Source: Isosphaera pallida ATCC 43644 (lineage in GTDB: Bacteria; Planctomycetota; Planctomycetia; Isosphaerales; Isosphaeraceae). From it: a stretch of 64,000 bases of DNA. Shown piece after piece: positions 17,072-26,525 of the stretch (the stretch's first letter is position 1; the number at the start of each line of letters is the position of its first letter). The notes under the pieces were generated by a model. That model was not told the DNA's origin. It did no database searches and saw only the letters and a list, made by a program, of their open reading frames with translations. The stretch spans positions 4,182,450-4,246,449 of the forward strand of contig NC_014962.1 in NCBI RefSeq assembly GCF_000186345.1, written 5' to 3'. The position numbers were made by a program, and so were the translations under genes.

Positions 17072-18559
17072 TTAGAACGGCGAGCCGGGTCCGGCGTCAG
17101 GGACGATCGAGGCGGCGCAGTTTTCGAACCGCATGATGTTTTTCAGGAAGGTCAACTGGACGGTGCCGGTCGCGCCATTGCGGTTTTTGGCGACGATCAC
17201 TTCGGCGATGCCCGGTTGGTCGTTGGGATCGTAATATTCGGGCCGGTGAAGCAGCAAAACGAGGTCGGCATCCTGTTCAATGGCCCCCGACTCGCGCAGG
17301 TCGGACATGCGGGGGCGGCGATCCTCACGTTGTTCGACGCCGCGGTTCAGTTGGGACAGGGCGATGACCGGAATGCGCAAATCGCGGGCCATTGCCTTGA
17401 GCTTGCGGCTGATCTTAGCGATCTGCTCCTGACGGCTTTCCCGGCCTTCCTGTTCGGAATCCAGCAGTTGGATGTAGTCGATGACCACTAGGCCGATCTG
17501 GTCGCGCTGGCGTAGTCGTCGGCAGTTGGCGTGAATCTGCAAGACAGTGCGCGATGCGGTCTCGTCAATGAACAGGGGCAGCGACTCGAGTTCGCCGGCG
17601 GCTTTGACGAGGTCGGCGTGTTCACGGGTGCTGATGCGGTCCAACCCGCGAAACTTGCGACTGTCGATCCGGGTCCACGCGCAGAGCAACCGCTCGACCA
17701 ATTCCAGTCGGCCCATCTCCAGGCTGACGAACAGCACCGGGGTGCCCGCCACGGCGACGGCGTACTGACAGATGTTTAACGCGAACGCCGTTTTGCCCAT
17801 CGAGGGGCGGGCGGCGATCACGATCAGCTGCTCGGGATGGAAACCGGAGGTCAAGGCGTCGAGATCGGTGAATCCAGTGGGCAACCCCGAAACGGTCTGG
17901 TTGCGTTCCTGGCGGGCTTCGATGCGGTCGATCGCTTCTTGAAGGAAGGAGTCGATGCGGTGCGTCTCACCGGTGGCGGTTTCCTCGGCGATGGCGAAGA
18001 TCCGTCGTTCCGCGTCGTCCACCACCTCCTCGGCCGATTTGCGGTTGGCGAACCCGTCTTCGATGATTTCATGCGCAGCGTGGATCAACCGCCTCAAGAT
18101 CGACTTCTCGCGGACGATCTGAGCATAATATAGCGTGTTGGCCGCGTGCGGCACGCTGTTGGCGATCTCCACCAGCGCCTGGTCGCCCCCAACAGCCTCC
18201 ATCAGGTCGGCTTTGCGAAGGTCTTCGCCGAGCGTGATTAGGTCGATTGCTTTGCCTTGATCGTATAACCGACGAATCGATCGAAAGATAATTCGGTGAG
18301 CATCTCGATAGAAGTCATTCTCATTAATCAGCAGGATAATCTCATGGACTATCTCATGGTTGAGCAATACGCCGGCGAGGACGCCGCGTTCGGCGGCGAG
18401 GTTTTGGGGAGGCACCCTCTGGGTGGGGTCGAGGAGGTCGAGGTTGAGGCTCAAGGGCCGTTCCTGGCGCTTGCGCTTGGTCCAACCCGAGCCGCTTGAG
18501 CCGTTCGCGTTGCCGTGACCGTCAAAGGCCGACCCGTTGCCCGTGGTGGAGGGGGCCAT
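17072..18559 (-). CDS. dnaB: replicative DNA helicase DnaB
   Basis: A 495-aa RecA-fold hexameric helicase that unwinds DNA at the fork. The first 45 residues are a Gly/Ser/basic extension. The DnaB N-terminal helical domain spans about 50-150, and the ATPase core begins near 220 (GLPTGFTDLDALTSGF). Walker A is ARPSMGKT (250-257), Walker B is LVVIDYIQLL, and the later core motif ALSQLNRGVEQREDRRP is intact. No intein is present. The start ATG has AGGGAG about 12 nt upstream. In many bacteria dnaB follows rpsF-ssb-rplI; here it lies directly downstream of rplI but is separated by a 620-bp gap with a terminator. Confidence 0.97.
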   Translation of the reverse strand: MAPSTTGNGSAFDGHGNANGSSGSGWTKRKRQERPLSLNLDLLDPTQRVPPQNLAAERGVLAGVLLNHEIVHEIILLINENDFYRDAHRIIFRSIRRLYDQGKAIDLITLGEDLRKADLMEAVGGDQALVEIANSVPHAANTLYYAQIVREKSILRRLIHAAHEIIEDGFANRKSAEEVVDDAERRIFAIAEETATGETHRIDSFLQEAIDRIEARQERNQTVSGLPTGFTDLDALTSGFHPEQLIVIAARPSMGKTAFALNICQYAVAVAGTPVLFVSLEMGRLELVERLLCAWTRIDSRKFRGLDRISTREHADLVKAAGELESLPLFIDETASRTVLQIHANCRRLRQRDQIGLVVIDYIQLLDSEQEGRESRQEQIAKISRKLKAMARDLRIPVIALSQLNRGVEQREDRRPRMSDLRESGAIEQDADLVLLLHRPEYYDPNDQPGIAEVIVAKNRNGATGTVQLTFLKNIMRFENCAASIVPDAGPGSPF

Positions 18560-19003
18560 ATGTCCGTCCGCTCCCTCTGCAAGCTAGGAAGAAAGTCGCT
18601 CTGCGGCGACGAGTCCCGACCGAGCCGCTCCTCCTTGGCGTCTCGTTCGCCGGATGATGATGGGTTCACCAGGCGGGTTCCTGACCCCGCGTCACCTTGT
18701 GGATTCGTGGCTGGACATTCAAAACGGCTGGGGCGTCGGATCACGTCGTATTCAAAGCCCATCGTCGAACCAACGCATGGGCCAACCACGTCCAGACTTG
18801 GGTTCGACGGGCGATCCTCGGTCCCACACCCGGACATGAACAAAGTCTTACCATGTTGTTCCTGGAGTCACTAGGGGGAAGCGTGCTTTTCTGTCAGCGT
18901 GGGATTGGTTCAGTCAGGTTTAGTTTGGTGTTCGAACCGCGGGCTGTAAAGAAGAGGACCCTGGTGAAGCAGCGCAGTGAGGTGGTTCAACCGGCTTCGA
19001 AGG
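18560..19003. other. non-coding gap upstream of dnaB
   Basis: No gene is supported; the short open frames here lack start signals and recognisable content. The region should hold the dnaB promoter. The terminator of rplI closes its right end. Confidence 0.5.
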
Positions 19004-19046
19004 AAAAAGCCGCCGGGGACTTCGCAACCGAAGTCCCCGACGGCTT
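19004..19046 (-). terminator. rho-independent terminator of rplI
   Basis: On the minus strand an 18-base arm (19029-19046) pairs with 19007-19024, with a single mismatch, around a 4-base loop. A run of five T follows the stem (19008 down to 19004). It begins about 137 nt after the rplI stop and separates rplI from dnaB. Confidence 0.88.
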
Positions 19047-19182
19047 GACATAGGGTGAACTCGAATGGAACGACGTCCCGCCGCATCGATTATCGGTTAC
19101 CAACCGCTTGGCAACCGCCGCGGAGGAGGGCGAACCGCTTGTCAACCCAACGCGGCGCGATTCCGGCCCCGCAGATGCATCC

Positions 19183-19791
19183 TCAAGCGGGCTGGTCAAT
19201 GTCGGCGGGCATGACCCAAAGCTCAACGATGGCGTCCACGTCTTGTCCGAGGTGGAGATTCACTTTGTAATTACCCAGCTGCTTGATCGTTCCGTCAAGC
19301 CGCACCTGGTCGGCCGTGACCGGGAAGTTGAGGGCCTGCAACTCCGAAGCGATCCGATCAGCGTTGACCGAGCCGTAGAGGTACCCATCGGCGTTGGAAA
19401 GCTCGGTGACGTAAAGCTTGGTCTGATTGATCTGAGCCGCGATGTTGAGCAGTTCGGCCCGCCGCGCCTCTTCAAGCTGACGCAAACGGATTTTGTGACG
19501 CTCGACGATCCGCACATTGTGGGGAGTGGCGAAGGTCGCCAGCCCCATTGGCAGCAGGTAGTTGCGGGCAAACCCAGCGCGGACCTTGACCAGATCGCCC
19601 GGCTGACCCACATGCGGCACCGCTTGGGTCAAGATCACCTGATAATATCCGTTCTTGGGCCGCATGGGGTGGTTGCGGCGGCGCTCGACGCCCGGTTGAC
19701 GAGGGGGGCTGGCAACCGCCGCGCCTCCCTTGACTTTGGCGGAGCCGCCCGTGGCCGACTTAGCCTTGGCGTTGGCGGCGGACTTGGCCAT
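19183..19791 (-). CDS. rplI: 50S ribosomal protein L9 with N-terminal extension
   Basis: The bL9 core starts near residue 50 (YYQVILTQAVPHVGQPGDLVKV, shown here in part by VILTQAVPHVGQPGDLVKV and ARNYLLPMGLA). The C-terminal RNA-binding domain is present (LYGSVNADRIASEL..., IKQLGNYKVNLHL). Typical bL9 is about 148 aa, whereas this protein has 202 aa because of an Ala/Lys/Gly-rich N-terminal extension of about 48 residues. The chosen ATG has GAGGAG 11 nt upstream, so the extension is probably translated. A second ATG at the MRPKNGYY position would give a standard-length protein. Confidence 0.94.
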   Translation of the reverse strand: MAKSAANAKAKSATGGSAKVKGGAAVASPPRQPGVERRRNHPMRPKNGYYQVILTQAVPHVGQPGDLVKVRAGFARNYLLPMGLATFATPHNVRIVERHKIRLRQLEEARRAELLNIAAQINQTKLYVTELSNADGYLYGSVNADRIASELQALNFPVTADQVRLDGTIKQLGNYKVNLHLGQDVDAIVELWVMPADIDQPA

Positions 19792-20345
19792 GACAAACGA
19801 CACTCCTCGACGGTGGAAGACGAAACTCCGGACCGTTCTGATCTGACTTCTCAAGCGATTCTTCAAGACCGATCGGCCATCTCCCCCCAAGGCGGGAATT
19901 CCAACCCCCGCCGAAGGAAACCCAACCGCGATCGAACTCCAACCGCCACTCCTTCACATCCGCGGCATCAGCCAACGCGGATACGAGGACCAAACCCAAC
20001 CAGTCCGGACAGGAATCAATCGCCTCATTGTAACCCAAGACTCGATAAACGCAACTGAGGGCGGCCGCTAGCCTCCCTTTCACGGCCACCGGGACGCGGT
20101 TTCAACGACCAACCGACCCCCCAAGCAACGCGGTGGCCTTGCCAACACACCGCAAGGTTGCCCTCGCCAAAATGGTGGGCTAAGGTAAATCCCATCCTCC
20201 TCTCCTGACGACAAGCCGCGTCGGTCCCCTCGCCTCCCCTCCCCATGTGACACGATGAGTTGAATCGCGTCTCGAGGCGGCCGTTCAGTCCCTCCGCCCC
20301 ATTTCATTCTCGCCGGCAACCCGCCGGCCGGAGTCCTTCACCCCC
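19792..20345. other. non-coding divergent gap between rplI and the AGCS symporter
   Basis: About 550 bp with no supported gene. The rplI ribosome site lies at its left edge. The right part should hold the symporter promoter. I looked for a glycine riboswitch here, as found ahead of some AGCS genes, and saw no convincing one. Confidence 0.5.
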
Positions 20346-22112
20346 ATGCATCTTCCGGGTTTCTTCGACACCGCCTTCAGCGTCTACGACGCCGTTTTGG
20401 AATGGCTCGTGCCAATTCTGTGGAGCACCGTCACCTTCGTCACCATGTTGACGCTGGGAATCGGCTTCTCCATTTGGAGTAAATTTGTTCAGTATCGCGC
20501 CTTGACCCACGGGGTCCGCGTGACTCTAGGCCAGTATGACGAACCGGATACCCCCGGCGCACTCAACCATTTCCAAGCCCTGACCACGGCTCTTTCGGGG
20601 ACCATCGGCCTGGGCAACATCGGCGGCGTGGCCTTGGCCGTCGGCATCGGCGGACCCGGCGCGTTGTTTTGGATGTGGATTGTTGGCTTGCTTGGCATGG
20701 CGATCAAAACCCTGGAAGTCGCCCTGGCCATGATGTACCGCGACGAATCCGACCCCCACCACCCCAAAGGCGGCGCGATGTACGTCGCCTGGAAAGGCCT
20801 GCCCACCTTCCTCGGACCAGCCTTCAAACCCCTGGGAACCATCCTGGGCTATCTCTTCTGCCTGGCGCTTTGCGTCGCCACCTTTACAGGTGGGAACATG
20901 TTTCAGTCTTGGAATATTGGCGACATCACCCGAACCTATTACGGCGTGCCCACGATCTACACCGGGGTGGCGTTGGCAGTGGCAGTGGCGGTGGTGATTC
21001 TGGGGGGCATTCGACGCATCGGGCAGATTACCGAGAAGCTGGTGCCAGTGATGTGCCTCATCTACTTGCTGGGCGGCGTAGCGATCCTGATCGTCGGGGC
21101 GGCTAATGTGCCGGAAATGCTTGGCCTGATCGTCCGCTCGGCTTTCTCCCCCTCCGAGGGTCAGGGAGCCTTCCTGGGGGCGTCGGTTTGGTTCGCTCTG
21201 ACCACCGGCATGAAACGGGCGGTGTTTTCCAACGAGGCCGGACAGGGCTCGTCTCCTTTGGCCCACTCCGCGGTCAAAACCAAGGAGCCGATCGACGAGG
21301 CGGTCGTCGCCGGCATCGAGCCGTTCATCGACACCTGTTTGGTTTGCACCTTGACTGGCCTGGTGCTTTTGACCACCAGCGCCTGGAATCGTCCCCCCGA
21401 CGGCGACTTCACCGACCAACCCGTAAGGATCGTCGATGGCCGCCTGATTGCTCCCGAGTCCATCGACACCCTGCAGTTTCGAGGCGAGGCGGCCGCCATG
21501 CCGTTGCGCGCCAACGATCAACTCTTCCTGGTCGTCGAGGTGGCCGTCGAAGGATCTGAAGGATCCAGCCAACGGCGCAAGCTCTACGGCACCATCGTCC
21601 CGTCCAAAACCGAACAACTCAAACTCGGCCCGGTGAAGCCGGAGGAACTCCCCTTCGAGATCATCTGGAGCGCGCCTGAGAAGGGCACTACCCTGGTCGG
21701 TTTAGCCGAACCCGGTGTTTACCGCGACTACAAAGGAGCCGCCCTCACCGGCATGGCCTTCCAGCGCGGTTTGGGCCCGTGGGCCGTCCACATCGTCATC
21801 GTGACCTGCTGGTTTTTCGCCTACTCCACCCTTATCTCCTGGAGCTACTACGGGGAATTGGCCGTGCGCAACCTGTTGGGCGATTGGGCGATCCGACCTT
21901 ATCAAGTGGTCTACTGCGCCGCGGTGGTGTTGCCTTGCGTCCCCGGCTTCATCACCACCGACGTGGAGTTGAGCCGTCTGGCCGACCTGGGTTCCGGCTG
22001 CATGTTGTTTGCCAACCTGCCGATTCTGATCCTCATGAGTCCGGTGGCGATCAAGGCAATCCACACCTATTTCCGTCGGGTGGACAGCGGTGAGATCAAG
22101 CGGACCCATTGA
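20346..22112 (+). CDS. AGCS-family amino acid/sodium symporter with periplasmic insert
   Basis: A 588-aa polytopic inner-membrane protein of the alanine/glycine:cation symporter family, which imports alanine or glycine with sodium. The family signature ALSGTIGLGNIGGVALA begins at residue 81, and MKRAVFSNEAGQGSSP, the other hallmark motif, is intact. The normal family size is about 450-500 aa. The excess comes from a soluble stretch at about residues 347-468 (DNA 21385-21750), between TTSAWN and LTGMAFQRGLG, which is predicted outside the membrane. It contains beta-like sequence such as LFLVVEVAVEG. The start ATG lies in a pyrimidine-rich region without a clear ribosome site. A good terminator follows. 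Confidence 0.92.
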   Translation: MHLPGFFDTAFSVYDAVLEWLVPILWSTVTFVTMLTLGIGFSIWSKFVQYRALTHGVRVTLGQYDEPDTPGALNHFQALTTALSGTIGLGNIGGVALAVGIGGPGALFWMWIVGLLGMAIKTLEVALAMMYRDESDPHHPKGGAMYVAWKGLPTFLGPAFKPLGTILGYLFCLALCVATFTGGNMFQSWNIGDITRTYYGVPTIYTGVALAVAVAVVILGGIRRIGQITEKLVPVMCLIYLLGGVAILIVGAANVPEMLGLIVRSAFSPSEGQGAFLGASVWFALTTGMKRAVFSNEAGQGSSPLAHSAVKTKEPIDEAVVAGIEPFIDTCLVCTLTGLVLLTTSAWNRPPDGDFTDQPVRIVDGRLIAPESIDTLQFRGEAAAMPLRANDQLFLVVEVAVEGSEGSSQRRKLYGTIVPSKTEQLKLGPVKPEELPFEIIWSAPEKGTTLVGLAEPGVYRDYKGAALTGMAFQRGLGPWAVHIVIVTCWFFAYSTLISWSYYGELAVRNLLGDWAIRPYQVVYCAAVVLPCVPGFITTDVELSRLADLGSGCMLFANLPILILMSPVAIKAIHTYFRRVDSGEIKRTH

Positions 22113-22157
22113 GCAAAGCGACCTCTCTCGACCAAGCACGCTAAACCATTGCCAACC

Positions 22158-22209
22158 CCGGAGGACCGAAGGATCAGCGCATGTCGTTCCTTCGGCCCTC
22201 CGGAGTTTT
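22158..22209 (+). terminator. rho-independent terminator of the AGCS gene
   Basis: Arms 22158-22173 and 22188-22203 pair over 15 of 16 positions (one A/C mismatch) around a 14-base loop and are followed by AGTTTT. It lies 46 nt after the symporter stop. Confidence 0.85.
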
Positions 22210-22288
22210 GGTCTCATCGGGTCATCCCACCTTGTCTTGCTTTCTCACTTAACTTAGCCTTGAGGATTGACCAAACATCCAGCTCGAC

Positions 22289-23359
22289 TCAGAGAACAGG
22301 AGTGAATTCGGTCCACACCGGCAGATGATCCGACCCATAAGAAGAGCGAGCGGGTTTGGCGGGTCGGAAACGGTCGCGGTGGGGACCATCGACGTACAGA
22401 TTGTCGATCGCGCCGGCTCCTTTGAAGCGATTGGCTCCCTTGACATAGGTTTCCCCCACCCCTTCGCATAGGGGACGGAATCGGCAGCCGTCGATCAGGC
22501 CAGTCAGCAGGGCGTGGGTGCGATCATAGGCTTGGCCCTTGCGACGCGCTGCCTCGACCTCCCATGAATTGGCCAGCTTGTCACGGTCGGTAATCCCGAC
22601 GTTGAAGTCGCCGCCGATGATCACGTCATGGTTGGGAAAGGCGACTCGTATGGCCGCCGCGTCCAACGCCAGCGCCCCCATAACATATTCGCGTTGAATG
22701 GCGTTGTTGACATCCTGGCGACCAAACTGGCCCCGCGAGCTCTTGAGGTGAACATTGTAAAGCACCAGATCGGGCGACGAGGTCCGCACCCTCAGGAAAC
22801 CGCGGCCGCGGAAGTTGGGGGGGGGATTGAGCCGACTAGGGATCGTCAACTGGCGCTCGACCACCTGACGTTCACTTGGGGGGTTGTCCAGTTCGGTGTC
22901 GAATTCGACCGCCTCAACGATGGGAAAGCGACTGATGACCCCCACTTCCAACGAGTTGTATTCCTGGGTGTGATCCGGGTTGAAGGAGGAGCAAACCGCG
23001 TCGGCCGGCGAGCCGTCGGCCTTGGTCCAGCCGATCACGTCGCGGACCGCCTCTAATACTGCTTGTGAGGTCACCTCCTGCAACAGGATCACATCCGGTT
23101 GCACTTCGGCCACCATGTTGATGAAATCAGACTTGCGGCGCTTGACTTCATCGGTGGTGAACAAGGCGTCGCAATTCCAGGTGACGATTCGAATGGGACG
23201 TCCAACGGCGGGTTGGGTTTGGGGAGGCACGGCTTCCTGCCGGGCTTGAGCCGGCGGGACGCTAGCGACGGCCGCGAAGAAACCCGAGAGGATCAGACAG
23301 GCCATTCCAAGGGTCGGAAAGACGAACCGATCGAAACGCGGCGACAACAGCGACATCAT
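22289..23359 (-). CDS. secreted endonuclease/exonuclease/phosphatase-family hydrolase
   Basis: A 356-aa EEP-fold protein. After a short basic N-terminus there is a signal or anchor helix (FPTLGMACLILSGFFAAVA) ending near AQA. The EEP motifs are IVTWNCDALF, PDVILLQEVTS (metal-binding Glu), YNVHLKSSRG (His), VIIGGDFNVG (Asp/Asn) and YGSDHLPVWTEF (Asp-His), all expected catalytic positions. The ATG was chosen because AAGG lies 9 nt upstream and the signal sequence follows; the frame is open for 80 more codons with non-protein-like sequence. The substrate could be nucleic acid or a phosphodiester lipid. It shares fold but little sequence with the EEP gene at 11367-12647. Confidence 0.87.
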   Translation of the reverse strand: MMSLLSPRFDRFVFPTLGMACLILSGFFAAVASVPPAQARQEAVPPQTQPAVGRPIRIVTWNCDALFTTDEVKRRKSDFINMVAEVQPDVILLQEVTSQAVLEAVRDVIGWTKADGSPADAVCSSFNPDHTQEYNSLEVGVISRFPIVEAVEFDTELDNPPSERQVVERQLTIPSRLNPPPNFRGRGFLRVRTSSPDLVLYNVHLKSSRGQFGRQDVNNAIQREYVMGALALDAAAIRVAFPNHDVIIGGDFNVGITDRDKLANSWEVEAARRKGQAYDRTHALLTGLIDGCRFRPLCEGVGETYVKGANRFKGAGAIDNLYVDGPHRDRFRPAKPARSSYGSDHLPVWTEFTPVL

Positions 23360-23876
23360 ATGCAAACACCTTGTGTTAGTTGAAGGAACGACGTTGCCGA
23401 CAAGGACGCGAACATAAGCGTATTTCGAATTTAGTCCGTCGCTCCCGGCTTGACCAGGTCCAGGTGATCCGTCTGAGCGCACGCCGAACGAATTGCGTGT
23501 CAGCCTTGGATCAACGTTTTGCCTCCCGCTTGAGATTCGCGTCCGCCGTGTTTCGTCCGAAACCCGCGGCTTTGAGCTTTGGCCACCGACTTGGACCACC
23601 GATCAGCGCATTGTCTCCGCTTCCAACCTGCGCCCTTCGACTTCGGCTTTCCGTTTGGGTGGTCACGCCAAGGAGGGAGTGGGTTGACTTTAAGCGTGGT
23701 CCACTTTCTCACTCCCCGCCCCCCCCACACCCCACTTCCCTCCGTCTCGCAATCGCGGATAGATTGAATTGAAAGAAAGTCAGGTCAAGAGGGTTGCGGT
23801 GTGGTCGGGACCGTCCCAACCGCCGTTCACCGCGACGCTGCGTGACGCGACGAGATCAGCGGGGAGAAGGTCGCAG
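23360..23876. other. non-coding divergent gap
   Basis: About 515 bp between divergent genes with no supported coding sequence. It includes a GGGAGTG...CACTCCC inverted repeat around 23676-23718 with a TTGACT box inside, which could be part of a promoter or operator for the TPR gene. The promoter reading is weak. Confidence 0.4.
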
Positions 23877-25316
23877 ATGGTCAATTCGGCCGACGCCCAA
23901 CGAGCCACTCAGTTTTTCCTTCGGGGCACCGAGGCGGTCAAGAAGGGCAATCACCCCTACGCTCTGGAGATGTTCCGGGACGCCTGCAAGCTCGCTCCCG
24001 ACAACATCCAATACCGCCAGTCGTTGCGGGGCACACAGCGTCTGGTCTTCGGCAACAATCCATCCAAGGTCGGCATGATCGCCGCAGCCCGCGCCACCCC
24101 GGCCCGCTCCCGCGCCAAGTCGCTGCGTCAAAAGGGCAGGTTCGCCGAGGCGTTGGAGGCCATCGAGGACGCCTTCGCCCACCACCCCTGGGATCTGGCC
24201 TCCGCCATTGAACTCGCCGAGATTTACGAGGCAATGAACCTGCCGCTCCAAGCTCGCTGGGCGATGCAGTCGGTCTTTGAGCAGGGCAAGGAGGACGTCC
24301 ACTTCCTCAAGCATTTGGCTCACGTGCTACGCATCAACAAGCAGTACGAAGCCGCGGCGCAGTGCTTGGAAAAGGTGCGCCAACTCAAGCCGAGCGAAGA
24401 TGTGGCTCAGCTCATCAAGGACATCTACGCCGAACAGGCGATGAATCAAACCGAGGAGACCTCGGCCTCCTCCGGCACCGTGGCCCGAATTTCCCTGACC
24501 CGCTTGGCTCATAGCCAATCGTCCCCGGACCCAGAGGAAGGACCCGACGAACTGTCCTCCAACCCTTCCGACGCCCAGTCCGACGCCGAAGCCGCCCGAG
24601 CCACGGCCACCCGCAGTCCCGAGGAACGTCTCCTGGACGAAATCAAAGCCAACCCCGACGCACCCGGGCCTTACCTCCGCGCCGCCGACCACTTCCGCAA
24701 CCTGGGTCGTCTGGAGGAGGCGGAGAAAATTCTGGCCCGCGCGCTCAAACGGCTGCCCGACGACGAATTGATCGCTCGGGATCTCGCCGAAGTTCAACTC
24801 GAACGAATCACAAAATTGATCGGTGAGTGGGAAAAACGGCTCCAGGCGCAACCCGACGACCCCACCGCCCAAGCCAACCTCAAGAAACTTCACGCCCTCC
24901 GCGACGAACGTGAGATCGCCGAACGCAAGCGACTCCACGACCGCAACCCCAACGATGCCGAAGCCGCCTGGAAACTTGGCGAAATCCTTGCTCGGGTCGG
25001 TCGCCACGACGAAGCAATCCGCTGCTTCCAAATCGCCCGCCACGACCCGGCCTGGAAGGTCAAAGCACTCGAATACGCCGGCCGTTCCTTCGAGGCCAAA
25101 AACATGGCCAAGCTCGCCGAACGCAACTATCAGGACGCCCTCAAGGAACTCGACCCCGCCGACGAAGAGACTTTCAAAGCCCTCCATTACCGCTTGGGGC
25201 GACTCGCCGAGGAACACGGCAACCCCGTCGCGGCCGAGGAACACTACAACGAAGTTGCCAACCTCGACTACAACTATCTGGACGTGGCTCAGCGAATCCA
25301 GGCCTTGAACGCTTAG
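23877..25316 (+). CDS. tetratricopeptide-repeat protein
   Basis: A 479-aa protein without signal peptide or membrane helix, probably a cytoplasmic scaffold. TPR-like helical pairs occur at about 5-50 (GTEAVKKGNHPYALEMFRDA), 85-185 (LRQKGRFAEALEAIEDAF, NKQYEAAAQCLEKV), 270-315 (NLGRLEEAEKILARALKRLP) and 380-470 (RVGRHDEAIRCFQIAR, EHGNPVAAEEHYNEV). A low-complexity Ser/Glu/Asp linker lies near 200-255. The ATG with GGGGAGAAGG upstream was chosen over a longer frame. No enzymatic domain is present, and the partner is unknown. Its relation to the downstream rpsT is only positional, across a 300-bp gap. Confidence 0.85.
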   Translation: MVNSADAQRATQFFLRGTEAVKKGNHPYALEMFRDACKLAPDNIQYRQSLRGTQRLVFGNNPSKVGMIAAARATPARSRAKSLRQKGRFAEALEAIEDAFAHHPWDLASAIELAEIYEAMNLPLQARWAMQSVFEQGKEDVHFLKHLAHVLRINKQYEAAAQCLEKVRQLKPSEDVAQLIKDIYAEQAMNQTEETSASSGTVARISLTRLAHSQSSPDPEEGPDELSSNPSDAQSDAEAARATATRSPEERLLDEIKANPDAPGPYLRAADHFRNLGRLEEAEKILARALKRLPDDELIARDLAEVQLERITKLIGEWEKRLQAQPDDPTAQANLKKLHALRDEREIAERKRLHDRNPNDAEAAWKLGEILARVGRHDEAIRCFQIARHDPAWKVKALEYAGRSFEAKNMAKLAERNYQDALKELDPADEETFKALHYRLGRLAEEHGNPVAAEEHYNEVANLDYNYLDVAQRIQALNA

Positions 25317-25618
25317 CCGCTGACGTGTTATGATTCCGTCTTTGCGAATCGAGACCTCAACCAAGCGGGTGGCGCTGGAGGAAAACCGGAGTCCAGGTTC
25401 CCATCCCCATAGGCTTGACTCCTCCCTCCCCTTGCCGAATCGTTCCTCCGTCACCCGACCCGCCTGGCGCGGGCGGCGTTTGACCACGGCTCGCTCGCAG
25501 GGCAGTGGAGAAAGGAACCCACCGATCCGCCACCCTCGGTTCGGCTCGGTACGCCTTGCTCGTTCGCGTGTTGCCCCCGCGGAATGTGACCGCGTGTTCG
25601 TCGGACCTCGGATCAATC
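25317..25618. other. non-coding gap upstream of rpsT
   Basis: About 300 bp without a supported gene. The rpsT frame continues upstream, but the sequence there is not S20-like. It should hold the rpsT promoter. Confidence 0.4.
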
Positions 25619-25906
25619 ATGCCTAACACCCACTCCGCCATCAAGCGACTCAAACAATCCCAAAAGCGCCGGATGCACAACCGGATCGCCAAAAAGATCA
25701 TCCGCACCTATACCAAGCGGACCCTGGCCGCCGTGGCGGCTGGTGAGTTCGAGAAGGCCGAAGCCGACTTCCGCTTCACGATTGCGAAGATTGATAAGGC
25801 CGGGGCGCGTCGCATCCTGCACCCCAACACCGCCGCCCGCCGCAAATCTCGGCTCACCCGGGTCTACATGGCCGCCCTCGCCAAAGCCAAGGGCCAATCC
25901 TCCTGA
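25619..25906 (+). CDS. rpsT: 30S ribosomal protein S20
   Basis: A 95-aa basic protein of the bS20 family that binds 16S rRNA early in 30S assembly. The N-terminus MPNTHSAIKRLKQSQKRR and the C-terminal helix NTAARRKSRLTRVYMA are typical. The length matches the family (about 85-95 aa). The start at MPNT is fixed by the conserved N-terminus; upstream in-frame sequence is unrelated. It is monocistronic by context. Confidence 0.96.
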   Translation: MPNTHSAIKRLKQSQKRRMHNRIAKKIIRTYTKRTLAAVAAGEFEKAEADFRFTIAKIDKAGARRILHPNTAARRKSRLTRVYMAALAKAKGQSS

Positions 25907-26086
25907 TCCAACTGACCCCACCCATCTCGAATCGAATGGGACGGAGAGGAACCGGGGAACGCGAACCACGCGACGACTCCGTTTGACACCAAGTCGCGTC
26001 CCCGCATCTCCACCAGGGTGTCCACGGAACCTCTACCCACCCGCTTACCTTGTTGATCGAACCTGTTTCCCGCCGGAGTCGATCCC

Positions 26087-26338
26087 ATGAAACGCTTGGC
26101 TTCCCGGCTTCTCGTCGCCCTTCTTCTCCCGTTGGCCAGTTCGGTCTGGACCTCCTCCGCAATGGCCTGCCCCAACTGCAAAGACGGGGTGATGGACGCC
26201 GAGGAAGGCGGCGAAGCGCTAGGCGAAGGCTACAACGCCAGCATCATGCTCATGCTCGGCGTTCCAATCGCCTTGCTCGGTACCGGCGCGGCTTTGATCG
26301 CCCACGCCGCCAAACGTGGCGATCTTCCCGAACTTTGA
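26087..26338 (+). CDS. small exported membrane protein with CPNC motif
   Basis: An 83-aa protein. The signal peptide (KRLASRLLVALLLPLASS...) ends at AMA, directly followed by Cys-Pro-Asn-Cys-Lys, so the mature protein should begin with a CxxC pair outside the cytoplasm. One membrane helix follows (about 52-76, IMLMLGVPIALLGTGAALIA). A GGAG ribosome site precedes the ATG. The CxxC could bind a metal or haem-copper partner or be redox active; the layout resembles small planctomycete proteins I associate with respiratory-chain gene neighbourhoods, but none is adjacent here. The function is unknown. Confidence 0.72.
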   Translation: MKRLASRLLVALLLPLASSVWTSSAMACPNCKDGVMDAEEGGEALGEGYNASIMLMLGVPIALLGTGAALIAHAAKRGDLPEL

Positions 26339-26525
26339 GTCGCGTTTGGAACGACCCACTCCGGCTTTTCTGCACCCCGCTCATCTGAGGCAAAGCGAAT
26401 GGTGTGGCAACGACAAGGTCAATCAATCCCCACCACATTGGACAACGAGCGATTGAATCGGTTCGTTTCTCTTTTCTCTTAACCACACAGCATCATGATA
26501 ACATTGTTGCGCGCGGGTAGATTGA

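Noticed and set aside
24327-25616. Minus-strand frame of 429 codons opposite the TPR gene
   Set aside because: The TPR gene on the plus strand has repeats and a ribosome site; the opposite frame is low-complexity Gly/Val-rich shadow.
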